Source of the DNA: Dirofilaria immitis
Taxonomy: Eukaryota; Nematoda; Chromadorea; Rhabditida; Onchocercidae
Assembly: GCA_024305405.1 (NCBI GenBank)
Contig: JAKNDB010000098.1
Location: 1,515,501-1,579,500, forward strand
Direction of reading: 5' to 3'
DNA length: 64,000 nucleotides
Position 1 is the stretch's first letter. Every line of letters begins with the position of its first letter. Both the position numbers and the translations under genes were made by a program. Under the pieces are notes generated by a model, which searched no databases, was not told the origin of the DNA, and worked only from the letters and a program-made list of their open reading frames with translations. Shown here piece after piece: positions 39,943-53,600 of the stretch.

Positions 39943-41034
39943 GAAAAAAAAAAAATAAAATAATATTAATTTGATCAAAAACATATTATTCAATCATCCA
40001 TTGATTGATTATTCCATCGATTGATTATTATCACAATAATAAAGAATTTTAATATCATGATTAACAAATTTGCCACGATAAACTCGTTAATTTACTCCAT
40101 GTCACCTAATTAAATTTAATTGATTCTTTTGGCATAATTTATCTAATAAAGAATGACCTATATTTATCAATGATTTTCATTCAATGTTGCTCAATCATTA
40201 TTTATCATTATTATCAGTTGATAATGGATATTGTCCCTATAAAAATTTATTCATTCAACAAGTATTTATTGTTTATTGTTCTATGAAAAAAATTTAAAAA
40301 TTTGAAAAATAATAAGAAAGAAAGGAATAGAAGAAAAATTGTAAGAAAAACAAACAATTAATTAATTTAAATTAATTGAAATTATTTTGTCTCATTCACG
40401 GAAGAGATATGATAAGCTATCTCGACGATAGTTATCAATCTATAATAATCTAAAAGTCTATTAAATATTATAGTATCAAATATAATATCCTAAAATATGC
40501 AAAATAGTTTAAAATATTTCTTAAAATGTTAAAACTAATATATGTATGATTAATTTTATCAGTAAAATGTTGATCATCTTCAAATAATTGATTTTATCAT
40601 TCGGAACTATTTGATAACAACATCAAAATATAACCTAGTTGGGAAATATGTAATAATTTTAAGCTTAGCTAGATATATCATCATATAATTAACGATCAAA
40701 TGATCGATCTATTTTTATTATAAAATTTTGACAAACATTAATTAAGTAAGTATTATTAAATATTCAAAATTTTGGGTTAGAAAAAACAAATTTTTTTTTA
40801 TTGTCAAAATTAAATTGTAAATAAAAATTTTATTTTATTACTTTTTTTAAATAAAAATTTCATAATAAATATAATTTATTTTGATTTTTAAAAGTTTAAT
40901 TAATTTTAGTTTATTAATTAATAGCAATAAAGAATATTTTTTAAAACATTTCAATTAGAATTATCAAAATTTAACTTTTCTCTAAATTACTAATTAATCC
41001 TAGCGAGAAATATTCATTTTAGTATTAATTTTAA

Positions 41035-41400
41035 AACTATCATTTTAATCATTAATTCAATTATCATTTTTTTGAATTAAAATATCATTTCTAATTAATT
41101 TTTAGAGAGAAATCTTCTGTCTTAGTTTAATTTATATATAATAACATTTTAATGATTAATTCAAATATCGTTTTAATTTAAATACCATTTTAAATCAATT
41201 TTAAAAAGAAATTTGCAATTAATCATAGACTTAGTTGAAATATCATTTTAATCATTAATTCAATTATCATTTTTTTAAATCAAAATATCATTTCTAATTA
41301 ATTTTTAGAGAGAAATCTTCAATTTTAGTAATAATTAAATATTATTTTTAGTTAACATATCATTTCTAATTAATCTTGAAAAAAAATTTCGATTTAATCC
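41035..41400. repeat. Degenerate tandem repeat, about 190-bp period
   Basis: ATCATTTTAATCATTAATTC..TATCATTTCTAATTAA + TTTTTAGAGAGAAATCTTC occurs at about 41040 and again at about 41240, with weaker partial copies between and after. Confidence 0.65.
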
Positions 41401-42204
41401 TAGGTATTAATTAAAATATCAGCAATACGAGATTTTCGCTTTTTTTTTGATTTATCCAGTTTCAATTTTCGCTAATAATTATGCTAAATTATTAAAAATT
41501 TATTTTGGAAATATTAAACTAACTACAGACGTTAATTTAATAAATTAAATACAAAATTTTAATTTCATTTCTGATTAATTTAGCATAACTATATCGAGAA
41601 TTTTATTAATACCTTATTTTTTTCTTAAATCAAATCGATATCGTAAAATCATCTAAGTCATTCGATTTTTCTAGGATTTCTCGGGAAAATTATAAATTAT
41701 TCAAATCAAGAATCTACAAATTACTACATTACAAAATTACATTGATGTTTGCAAAAAAAGTGAAGTATAAAATTGAGATTGATATTAAATAATCAATATT
41801 ATCATGTTACATATATTGTGTGTTTGTGATAAGCTGAATAAGAAGTAACTTGTATTTGATTTATTTTTATTATATTAGGATCTAATTCAAAGCTTTTTTA
41901 TTTTAATCTGAAATTATTGCAAATTATAATTTAAACAATTCAAATTTATTTTGATTTACAATAACATAATATCAAGAAATGAATCACTATCTTATCATTA
42001 TCATGCCATCTTCTCGATTACTATCAGTTCTGTCATTCATTATTTTTGCTAATAATTTAAAAAAAAATCGTTAAATTCAAAAAGTCAAAAGAAAATTGTA
42101 ATTATCAGAATTTATTAGTAATCATTCAATGAAAATGTTAATTAATGAAAAAATTTGTTTAAATTTTATGAAAAATTTCTCTTAATTTTTTTAACCATTT
42201 TAAA

Positions 42205-42385
42205 TTTTAATAAAAATGATCGAGATCAGAAAATATGAAGTATAAAATAGAAATGATCGAGACTGGACAAGAAAAAACCTAAAATAAAAATGATCGAGAA
42301 GAAAAATATAAAATCTCGAACAAAAATAATCGAGATAAGAAAACTTGAAATCTAGATAAAAATAATCGAGATTAGAAAATATATA
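42205..42385. repeat. Degenerate tandem repeat built on AATGATCGAGA
   Basis: Five or six copies of AAAAAT(G/A)ATCGAGA followed by AGAAAATAT-type sequence, spaced about 30-40 bp. Confidence 0.6.
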
Positions 42386-44212
42386 AATTCAAATTATATT
42401 ATATCATTCAAATTTTTAAACAACTATTTAATTTTTCAATCTGTTTTTTTTCCTAATCACATACGGTAAAATTTATTATCAGAACGGAATGATGATATAG
42501 TAGCTTATCAGAACATTCAAAAATTTGATAAATTTATAGAAAAATTAACTCTATTTTTGCTAGATATTATTCTTGACCTCTTATATTTATTGTATTTGCA
42601 TAATGACCATTACGCTAAATTGTATCATTAAATTTATTGTTATAATTTAGAGAAAATATTTTCGATTTGATCGAATTAATCGATACAGTATATTATGAAT
42701 AAAGATTGAGGCAATTTTAAAAATACATTCATTCGATGTAATAAAATACAATTACAGGTTTTCTAATCCAATATACTGTAACATAATATACTGTAATAAA
42801 ATGTTATTTTAAATATATTTTCATATAACAAAAATTAGAAATTTTAAATTCTAAAATTCTTATAAAATAATCAACGGATCATCTGATGCTTTGTAAAATA
42901 TTAGTAAGGAATATTTATAGGTTTAATTTATCAATCCATTTTATAATTACTGTTATCATATAATTATTAATTTTTTAAATATATGCAAAAACTTTTAAGA
43001 GTTTATTTTCCTTCCTCGTCCTAAATTATTCAAAACTTTGCACCAAAACCTTAAAATTATGCAAACGTTTCAAACTTTATCAAGCCTTTATTCAAGTGAA
43101 AGTTTCTTGTATTCCTTCGAAGTAAATTGCTATTTGTTGTAATGAAATTAAAGAAAAAGAAAAAAATCTTATCATAATTTAGACTATCATTATTTCAGGA
43201 TGATAATTTTTATCAATAATTTCAATTTTCAATTCATTTCCTGAAAATACAAACTACTACTACTAACGATAATTAATATTGATTAATTAATTTTAAATTC
43301 TTATTATTCGTTCATTCATCCATTGAACGATAAAGTAAATAAATGATAACGATATGATTAATATGCAGGAATACATATATGAATGAAATATCAAAATAAT
43401 AATTTCTTAAGTTTGATAGTAAAATTTTAAAAAAATAAATTCCTTTTAAAATTGCTTATTTCATTGCCATCATAATTACATAAATATAAGCAAAAATTAT
43501 TTAATATTTGTTGACATTTTGACTAAAAAAAAAAAATTGATTATCTTAGATAGCAAAATTTAAAATTCTCTAAATCTTGCCAATAAAAGAATGCTGCAAA
43601 ATAATTAAAACTTTATTTAAAATTTAAATTAAATGATAGATGTTAATGCAAAATGTAACAATGATTATCATTAAAAAAATATCATAATTTACGGATACGA
43701 TCGTACAATAGATCTTATCATTTCAAAAACCAAATTATTGCTCATTTATATGATCCAGGAAAAAAATAAGAATTATTTACTGTTATACATTTTTTATTTC
43801 TAATATATCATTATATAGTGATATTATATGATATGATATAATATGATATGATAAATTTGGATATTTTCGTCATTTAACTACTACTAATAATTATCAAATT
43901 TTAAAATATTGCATAGAAATTTAGATTCGAAAGAATTTAAACATTTCAATTTGTACGATATTATTACACAACGATGATTTTCGTCACCAAAAATTTTACA
44001 ACATTCCTTTCAATACTATAATTTTGATATATAAATTAAATGTAACAAATACGAATTCCTTCATTAAATTAATCAAAAATTTCAATCCTACATCAATTAA
44101 TTGTGGAATTTTTATTTATTAAAATTATTTGAGCAAATTACATTTCAATCAATCAATCAATAGAAGATGAAATTATTGATTAATTATGTTTAAGTGATTT
44201 AATTATTAAATA

Positions 44213-44443
44213 TTATTGTTTAATGAAATGTTCTAATTTCTCGATATTAAATGTCATAAATTTATCATTTAAATTGTATATTAATACTGATTGTAAATAA
44301 GTACGAGGAGCAAAAATGATCGATAAATTTTTACACTTCCATCCACGCAAATATTTTGATTTGTTATTAACATTATTACCATTTATTACGAGGATCATAA
44401 ATTCTCGAGAAGATATATCAGTATTTGTGCATTCTAAATCCAT
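44213..44443 (-). CDS. Hypothetical 76-aa open frame, unassigned
   Basis: ATG-started frame beginning MDLECTNTDISSREF with more varied composition than the surrounding desert. No domain recognised. It lies about 590 bp downstream of the GSKIP stop on the same strand, so it could also be an unconfirmed exon or a chance frame. Confidence 0.2.
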   Translation of the reverse strand: MDLECTNTDISSREFMILVINGNNVNNKSKYLRGWKCKNLSIIFAPRTYLQSVLIYNLNDKFMTFNIEKLEHFIKQ

Positions 44444-45028
44444 TTAAATATCTATATTTCTATTTCATGTAGTCGTTGTTACGGTATCCTCATATAAGAC
44501 ATATCTGAGTTGTATCATGATTGAAGGCAATAAATTTTGAAATGCTACGATTTTTAATGGAATGAAACACTTGATTGTTCAGACGTTCGATCACATAGTT
44601 TTAAAGAGACACTTAGGGATATATAAACGATCGTTTTGTGTCCGCCAAATACTACAACAGAATTTAAGAATGGATGCCATAAAATAGTTGAAACACTTCT
44701 GCATATTTGCAAATCTAAATCATTTCAATGTTGTCACCTAAAAAATATTTCATAATCCCAGAGAAAGGAAGTAAGATGAATTACTGATCCAAAATATGTT
44801 TTATTACCATATGCGAATTTTCATCTTTATTAACCAATTCTCTAGTTTATTACTGCAATACATTAAATACCCTGTTCTGCGCTGAAATTCAAAACAACAA
44901 TCAGGAATAAAATATATATACATACAATATATATAGATACAAACATAACAATTAAACCTCTGCAGTATAATCACATCTGTGTCTATGCGCTTTATGCGCA
45001 TATGAGGTACGGAAACTTCAATTTTATT

Positions 45029-47334
45029 TTAAGTATCTTTGAAATCGAGAACTCCATTGCTTAATGCAGTGAGCTTGTTACTAAGCTTGCTGGCAAACTG
45101 ATTCCGGAATTCCGGTGATATTACATTTAGAAGTTGATAAATTGTTTCAAAATAACGGGTATGCAAATCGAGTTGCCGATAATCGCCGTTCATACTATCG
45201 TGACGATCTGATGCAACACGCCATCCACGTTGCGTTAATTCAATACAGTAAATCCGATCTGAAAACAATAAATGAATAACAGATAAAGAAAAGTTAGATT
45301 AACTGGAATACAAAATCATTCAAAAAATTTGATGTATAAGCCAGAAAGGATTACTATATAAATTTTTCGTCTGAAGTTTTATAAACGACAGATACTACGC
45401 GTTATTTCGTTTTTTAATCCTGCTTAAGCTAAGAACACTAGAATTGTAGCTTCTAATTCAAAGAATATTTTAATAATGCAAAAAAAGTCGAACAGAGAGG
45501 TCGAATATAGTTGCGCTCATTACTCACCATAATTTAGAAATAAATATGAATGCGAAACTCGATGAATAAAAAGTACCATTAATGCTTGAAAAGATTTTTA
45601 TATATATCATGGAACTTGAATAAATAAATACATTGTTTTGAGGAAAAATAGAAGAACAAAAATACCTTCCAGTGTGATGAGATTCATAAAGATTAAATCA
45701 CTAGTTCGCGGCAATGATTCCGGCAACGATATCATCCGGACAGCAAAACCAATTTCACGAATAGCAGCAAGAGCCTCCTTCTCCAAAAGCGAATCACCCA
45801 AGCCAAAATTTGCACAGCGTTCGGCAATATCACTAAAAATGCAGTTTGTATAGCTTATAAATAATTGATCACTCTTTGAAACATAAATTATTTTTATTTA
45901 ATAATATAGATAATTTAAAAATTTTATTACGTGAATACAGTATAACGCCTGAATAAATAAGCTGACAGGGAATATTATCAAAAACTTTTCGCGCTAAAAT
46001 CGAGCAATTCGAACTAACACTAAATCTGATTAGTGTTGATTAAACGCAATGATTTTATGACTAGAAACTTATATATTGTCTTCGCATATAGTACTAAATG
46101 TATCGTTTCTTTCATTCTTTGACACAATATTTTCAAGCTTAGCTGTATTAGACTTATCCTACAAGTCTCAGCGACCATAATTTTAGCAAATTTATACTTT
46201 AACATATCCATGGTTTGCGCCGATGATAATGTCGATGTTAACATTTTGTTGTCATCACTGTTATCTTCCGAACTGGATTCTGTGGGAGGCGTACCCAAGC
46301 CATCCATCTGTTCACACTAATGTCTATTAACAAGCATCGATTCGGTGCTGAAAATAATAGATAAAGTTAGATAACTGTATCTGGAGAACTAGAGAATTCC
46401 ATCTGGAAATTGAAAAAATTATATTTGAAAACTGAAGTGATTATATTCGCAGTATTGAATAACTCCATCCTAAAATCAAATTACGGAAAATCATTCTATT
46501 TTCATTCATTGTAATATTAACGCGATTTAGTTATTTTTTACTAAAATTTCGGCATAAGACTACTTTATAGTATCGTAGCACTACAGATGTCTGGTCGTTA
46601 GAACAAATTATTTCACAAGGCAAAGAATAACTGGAAATTAAGCAATTACATTCCTTCATACCAAAAATTAAACAAACATGCCAATAAATTTGCGAAAAAA
46701 GCACAAATTGTAAAAAAAATAAAGATTGTTCCAAGGACCAGAGACCTGCGCTACTCTAAAGATGATCTATTTACAGCGAGAATGAAGTATGATACTTTGT
46801 GGATGATTCATTGTTATTTTTAGAGAATGATTACTAATATGATCAAGGAAATGTACAGCAAACAGTCCAATACATCATTCTGTTCCACTCCAAGCTAAAT
46901 ATTATATGACTAAACATTTTAATAACCTGTACATAATTTTATCCAGAATTTATCCAAGAAGACATTCTGCAACAACCTGGAAGTAATCCTACCCACAATT
47001 TACCCACGAAGGCAAATAATCGGACAACAAAGTACTTACAATAATACGGAAGTACTCCTACCCGCAATTTACCCATAAAGGCAAACTTTTTCGCCCCGAA
47101 AGCAAAAATTAGATCAATACACTACAACAACTCAACAGTTGTCACCTGGAATTTCCGTAAAGGACAAGCAATTAGGTCAATATCGCTACATTCACGATGT
47201 CTGATTCTCTCAAAATGCCATATTACTTTCATTGCAACTTTTGTTTGGCCAGATTTCACAATATGGCTTTTGGATATCGGCATTCGAGACTTGGTATTGG
47301 TAATAGTCAAGTTGTTATTGTCATCTGATGCCAT
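45029..47334 (-). CDS. GSKIP: GSKIP-domain protein (GSK3-beta interaction protein homologue)
   Basis: Four exons read downward: 47334-47227, 46307-46198, 45832-45666, 45258-45029 (TAA); phases agree and give 204 residues. The first about 85 residues are acidic/Ser-rich (TESSSEDNSDDN). The rest matches the GSKIP (DUF727) fold: EALAAIREIGFAV, then IYCIELTQRGWRVASDR, then TRYFETIYQLLNVISPEFR. Mammalian GSKIP is about 139 residues and links PKA-RII and GSK3-beta; residues corresponding to its C-terminal GSK3-binding helix (ISPEFRNQFASKLSNKLTAL) are present, while the N-terminal extension is specific here. A second possibility is that transcription or trans-splicing starts at 46307, where an acceptor abuts an ATG. 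It is divergent from prp-38. Confidence 0.85.
46940..47095. repeat. Intronic direct repeat, about 70-bp period
   Basis: GGAAGTAATCCTACCCACAA + TTTACCCACGAAGGCAAA (about 46979) recurs with few changes about 70 bp later (about 47050), and a weaker third unit precedes it. It lies in the first intron of the GSKIP gene. Confidence 0.7.
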
Positions 47335-47844
47335 TACTTGTTTACGTAGTTTTATCTGATATCATTATCATCTTACGTAAAAAGAAAGATTTGTACTGTT
47401 AAAGGTTACAATTTTAGAGTATGGCTCTTGTATCTGTATTTTTATTTTTTTATGAAACTTTGAAAAAATACGATGTAATATTTCAACAGAATGTATCATA
47501 TATCACAGAAATTCGCGATACATTTTGCGATGACATAGTTTTTGTTGGGAAGAATAGATTAGAGCCTATTAACGCATGAATTATTTGATATTAAGCGCAT
47601 AGTTTGATTCTTTTAATATTGCTTAATTAAATGATCAAAAATCATGCATACATAGCTTTTTGAAAAGAATTAGTTATTATTAAATTTGTTATGCTTAAGG
47701 TTTAGGTAAGCCATTTCCTTCATTGAAATATTTTTAAAGTAATGCGCCATATCGAAATACGCTTTTGAATTATGTAGGAAATATAATTTGAATATGTTTT
47801 TAGAACGTTCATTCGCATGTCATAGTTCGGTGCCTTTTTTCTAG
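47335..47844. promoter_or_regulatory. Shared upstream region of divergent GSKIP and prp-38
   Basis: About 510 bp separates the two start codons. The right end, TTTTTTCTAG immediately before the prp-38 ATG, is a 3' splice acceptor without any upstream exon, typical of spliced-leader addition. No core promoter motif can be named. Confidence 0.45.
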
Positions 47845-50054
47845 ATGGCTAATCGAACAGTAAAAGATGCGGTCACTGTTAAAGGGACAAATCCGCAATA
47901 TTTAGTAGAAAAAATTATCCGCACACGAATTTATGATTCGAAATATTGGAAGGAAGAATGTTTCGCGCTAACTGGTAAGTAGCTGAAATGATAAATAATA
48001 TTTATTTATAAGAAATTTTGAAGGGAAGTATTTTGAAATAGTCTCTCACTTTGCTAATATCCAGGTGTCAATGCAATCCTTTCTACTTAATTTCCACCTA
48101 TTATGTCGAAGCTTATGATTTATTTCGAAGCATATTTTAAAATCAATTTTTTCAGGAATAATTTGTATTTCCTGCAATTTACTTATCTACAGAAAAAATT
48201 CTTGTTTATACTGCCATATTTGAATACTTTGAAGCGTAATAAGGTGATTATATAATTACAGCAGAACTTTTTGGTAGACAAAGGAATGGAGTTAAGATAT
48301 ATCGGCGGAATCTACGCAGGAAATGTGAAGCCAACACCTTTCTTATGTTTGTGCTTAAAAATGTTGCAAATTCAACCAGAGAAAGATATTGCTGTTGAAT
48401 TTATTCGTCAGGAAGAATACAAGTAAGTTGCTAAATCTGAAATGATGAACATTAGAATTTATCAGACTTCGAAATTTCGTCTTTTTTTTTCAGATATATT
48501 CGCGCACTTGGAGCGATGTACATTCGGCTTACATTCACTTCTATCGAAATTTACAAATACCTGGAACCCTTGTACAACGATTACCGGAAATTGCGAATGA
48601 TGAACAATGATGGAAGTAAGCTCAAAATTGAAAAAATTTTCGTTATGATTGAACTATTACGATGAAATCTTAATTTCATGAAGATTTTTATAGGATTTGA
48701 AATTGTTCACATGGATGAATTTATTGACAGTTTATTGCGTGAGGAACGATACTGCGATATTCATTTGCCAAGAATGCAGGTATTCCATTCTTTCAGTGAT
48801 TTATGCATGATTTATTTGTTAGCTCTCATAAATAATAATATGTAAGATCTATCTAACGAGTAGATAAACTTATCAATGATCTTAAATTAATTTGAGATGT
48901 TAGCTTAATTTAGTCCTTCAGGCAGAATTTTAATCACCACAGTGAAAGAGTAAAGCATTATGTCAAATGCAAACTGGTTTCGATTTAAGTATGGAACTCA
49001 AAATAACTTTAGTAACGTTAGATCCAATTTACAATGCAACGATCAGTTTCAAATATGATGCTTTAATAACTGAATATTTGCTGCAAGAAAAATTAATTAT
49101 AAAATGTGTAAATCTCATGAATTGTAGAAACGAATTACTTTGGAAGAAGTAGGAGAGTTACAACCATACGTTAGTGCACTCGATGAAGATCTCGATAAAT
49201 TATCATCATCAGATTCCGAAGAGGAAAATGACAGAATTCATAAAAGAAAAGAGCGTTCAAAGGTAAGCTTTTTGTCATGTCATTCTAGAATTCATAAGTG
49301 CTAATTAATTTTAGATAAACTATATTCACGTGAATGAACATAGTTTTTTTACTACAAAATCACTGTACAAAGAATTTTGCAACGTTTTCAAATGTGATAT
49401 CCATAAAATATTATTGATAAAGAAAGGAAAAACGAATAATTTTATGTTTTTTAGGGCAGTCTGCGCCGACGCAGTTATTCAAGAGAACGTGATCGTGATA
49501 TGGATCGAGGTAGAGATAGAGAGAGAGAGAGGGAACGAGATCGTGAAAGGGAACGTGAGAGGGAACGTGATAATGATCGTGATAAAGATAGGAACAGAGA
49601 TCGTGATCGACGCCATCGTTCGCCGGAATATCGTGATCGAGGTATTGTAGTTTCGATAAATTCAGTTGATCATTTATTCTTAATTATATAAAGCTTTCTG
49701 CGAAACAAAATTTGGATTCATGCTAATTTATTTAGACATAGCTTTTCAGTCTTAGTCTAATATGTATCAACAAACAATAGGTATGATGTGTTCCTTATTT
49801 ATTTCATTATGCCTTAGAACATGTATCAAAGAACTAGAATAAGCTTTCTAAAACAGAAGATAGGATAATTAACAAAGTGGCTGGATAGCGAAATTGATGC
49901 ATAATTTGAATTCGAATATTTGGGAAATAAAATATAAAGAATTATTTCGAAAGAAGTTCTTACTTTTCTGTATTTAAATCGACCAGTTATAGAACGAAAT
50001 AGCCGAAAAGACAAGGAGCGTGAGAAAGACCGAGAAAAAGATCGAGAACGGTGA
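47845..50054 (+). CDS. prp-38: Pre-mRNA-splicing factor PRP38 (PRPF38A)
   Basis: Seven exons: 47845-47974, 48262-48422, 48494-48615, 48694-48779, 49128-49262, 49455-49641, 49993-50054 (TGA). The N-terminal PRP38 domain (about 1-180) is highly conserved: MANRTVKDA, NPQYLVEKIIRTRIYDSKYW, KPTPFLCLCLKMLQIQPEKD, KYLEPLYNDYRK. The C-terminus is acidic (SSSDSEEEND), then Arg/Asp/Glu dipeptide repeats (RERERERDRE), as in SR-like splicing proteins. Length about 293 residues versus 312 in human. It is a nuclear tri-snRNP protein needed for spliceosome activation. At 48267-48271 there are five T where the conserved AELLVDK reading needs four, a probable one-base insertion error. The acceptor abutting the ATG supports trans-splicing. 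Confidence 0.93.
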
Positions 50055-50617
50055 TACAATAATAATACTAGTTTGGAAATATTGTTGTTTTATTAATGTG
50101 ATTTCTCGATGTTTATACACGTTTTCTTGTTTTTATCATTTCTTTTTCGTTCATTCAAAGTCGACGATTTAATTGATAAGTAATTTTTCTGAATTCGAAG
50201 CTCAACGCTATCACCGTTGGAGCGTAATATTTACTACCTCGTATATTGTAAACACTGATTACTTCAATTCCAGCAAACTCGATTGGACATGAGTTAATGG
50301 TGTTAATGTTTACTACTATTACATCGTGCACTATAGACACCATTTTTTCATATTTGTGTAAAGTGAAGAAATTCATTTCAAATCAAACTTCAGCATTTAA
50401 TTTAAAAAATATTAATCCTGAGATGACGTAATTTTTGCATGTTTATACAGGTTTTTTGTTTTTATCACTCACCGTTTTTGTTGAATCAAAGTTGATCTAT
50501 CTCATAAATCAAATTATAACTTTGGCTACTTTGGAAATATTGTTCGTTAAGGATTTTACATTTTAACATAAATTTTTATATTTTGACCTAATATGACATT
50601 TTAATGTATAGCTAAAA
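50055..50617. other. Convergent 3' region of prp-38 and MSP-domain gene
   Basis: 563 bp between two converging stop codons. Short open frames occur, none with domain similarity or supporting splice signals. Confidence 0.5.
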
Positions 50618-53600
50618 TCAATGAACAAAATCTGTTTCATTTCGAGTTATTGCTGCGTCCAATATAATGAATTCATTCAAAGTTAAATATTCCTGAAACA
50701 AATAGCAAATAGAGATATGTTTAATGAGTTAAAAAGTTGCTTAGAATCTTTATGAGCTGTTGGAATTATTCCATAGTTACCTATCTTTTCACATAATTTC
50801 ACATATGGCTTTTCAAATACTTGGAAATGAGGGATATTAATGAAATATAAGTTGTCAATTTATTCCATTTTAGTTTTTCCATTGATATATAATATGGTAT
50901 TAGATTATTAAATTTCATAGAATTTACCTTCTCATCTGATGTGATTCCAGTTTCTTTGCAAATTTGCGAAAGACGTGGTGAAATTTTAAGATTATCAGGA
51001 TCATCCAAAGCAGGAAATATAGTATCCCATGGTTCCAACTTGTTTGTATCTTATAAAACACTTTGTCGGTAATGTAGATTTATATTTGGAATTTTGTTAT
51101 CACTTTATTTTTAAAAGCTATCTTTAAGATTATGATGATGAATAAAATTAAACTGAAAAAGATGTAAAATAATTTTTACTAAAAGAAAACTGAAGTATTT
51201 AAAATAAAAATGTTTGAAATGAAAGAAGTAAATGAATATTCTCATATTTCAAACAGGCAGAATTATAATTTAGATAGCATTCATTTTTTTTTCTTTTTTG
51301 AAAAATTACTTATAAACTAGTGATTAATCTAATTAAGTAAAAATACTTCATTTATCACTATATAGGAGGTATCATTATAATATGCTTTGATGAAATTTTT
51401 TAATCTCTTCTACTATGATATTTACCGAATTGATGATATAATTGGTATGTATCCGAAACTGAAAACCATTGGATTCGATATTTTAATGGTATTTGTGTTA
51501 TTAATCTGAAAATTATCTTTTTTTTTTGATATCAGATTTTAATCAAAAGTAATATTTTAGCAACTAAAATGGAAAATTTTCTAATATATAGCAAAATTAC
51601 ATGATAAAAACAAACACAATATTGACTTTTTTTTTTTTGGAATATAATAACTAACTTGTTTATATTCAGCAACTCTTCGATATACGGTAGTACTTCAATA
51701 TCAAAACGATCGCTTCGAAATGCGATTCCGAAACGCTTTATCTTAGAGTAAACTTATATTAAGATGCTTTTTTTCTTAATTTTCATTTAAACTTTTTTTT
51801 ATGATAAAGTAATCAATGTGGTATTAGTTATTTTAAAATTTCTTATATGAATTACTTTTAGCGTTAAAGTTTGTTTGGCACCAATAATACCACTAACTGG
51901 ATTTACTCGAAAATCAGAAGGATGTGTCACTTTGATCTAAAACAAACGATATTACAAAAAGTAAAACAATCGTTAATATAAAGAAGATAAAGCTTAAAGT
52001 TATCATAACCGGAAGAAAAAATAAAATTTTAAATTATAAGAGATATAGAAAAATATTTTATTATAATTGTTATGATAACAATCTTTTCAATAATAACGGA
52101 TATAATAATTTCATTCATGCTATCTTTTCTAAAATAACATAAATATAAAATGATATATAAATGTATCATAATAATTTGTAGTTAAAAAATATATTATGAA
52201 ATTATAATTGATTAAAATTGCAAAATTTATAATATATTTATGAGAAAAATTTACTCGAAAAATGATTGGAAATAAATTCTCATTCGTAATTTTATGAAAA
52301 TTAATCATTTCTTCAGCGTTATCAACATAAACGAAGTCTGGTTCAATATTAAATTTCAATCCTTCCATTTTCCTAAAATTTTTTTAAAGACACTATTTCT
52401 TTTTATTTAGAAAAAAAGATCGATAGCATAGAAATAAGTTATCATTTACATAGAAAATATAAGAAAATAATTAAATAGATTGATATCGAGAAATATTCAA
52501 TTTGCAGTCAAAATAATATATTTGCTTAACAAGCTAATAAAAAAGATTGGGAGGAAAAAAGAAAAAAAAATAGATAATTTTATGATAAGATGAAATAAAA
52601 AATAATTTATAACCAAATGCTAAAAATCCTTTTTAAAACTATTCATTGTGTAAAAAGCATTTTAGCAAAATTGCTAAATTTATTCGAATTAAATTTTATA
52701 TTAGTAAAAAGTTAAGTTTTAATGAAAATATTAAAAATTTCCTTCCGAATACATACTTAATCAATTCTTCATGAGAAACGGCTGTCTTGATCGCATCACT
52801 AACAGTTTCACTTGATGGTATATCAAATAATGCTTTTTCATGCTAAATTATTGTTCTAATCTAAATTTTCATAATTCATAATTGTAATTATTTCATCATT
52901 TCAATAGCCGAAATCAATAATTATGATTTTAATGTAGTTCTGATAATATCAGTTAAGAAATGCGATATGCGATAGAAAAATTAAATTTATTTTGATTTCA
53001 TGAAATGCGTACCATTTAAAATTTTTGTTCAATCACTCGGAATAATTCTGTCTGAAATTATGTATTAATTTAGATGCCGGTATTGTTAATGAAAAATTTA
53101 AAATTAAAAAATATTCATTTATTTATTGGTTCACTAAAAAATGCTACTAAATTTAAGTATTCAACTAACTGTATATGCAAAGTTAGAAAAAATAAATTAT
53201 TGTATTTTTGATTATTAATGAATAATATTTTGAAAGATTAGAATATGTAGGGAATTGTTTCATATTATAATAATTCTTCTCCTTTTCTTTAAATCTAGTA
53301 TTTAACAATTTCTAATCCTTTTCTGATTATAAATTTCATTGATATGGCTTTTTCTATGTCAGTAAATTTATATCAATAAAACGTAGCAATAAGCTATTAA
53401 TAATAGTTCTAATACTATATATCATAGGAATATCTTTTTCTTTTCAACTATTTTTTATTGAAAAAAAATATGATAAATGAATTGAAATAAATAATTAAAT
53501 GATTGATATCGCTAAGTTTATAAATATAAATGATCAATATAGACGATCAGGTGCTTACAAATATAAACGATGGAATACAATTATCAGTGATTTTTTTTCT

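Larger units (their letters stand above)
36780..44200. other. AT desert between the PTB-SH2 and GSKIP genes
   Basis: About 7.4 kb with extreme A/T content. Open frames inside it have simple Asn/Ile/Phe/Lys/Tyr composition and no recognisable domain. It contains the GA run, the 14-bp hairpin and the minisatellites listed separately; no gene supported. Confidence 0.6.

Noticed and set aside
39670..39993. Minus-strand frame with repeated SYKLLVINL peptide
   Set aside because: Exact consequence of the 27-bp minisatellite.
45638..45853. Plus-strand frame at 45.6-45.9 kb
   Set aside because: Antisense to the second GSKIP-domain exon.
49330..49650. Alternative frames through the Arg-rich end of prp-38
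   Set aside because: The RERERDRE frame fits PRP38 proteins and the splice phases; the others are shadows of the repeat.
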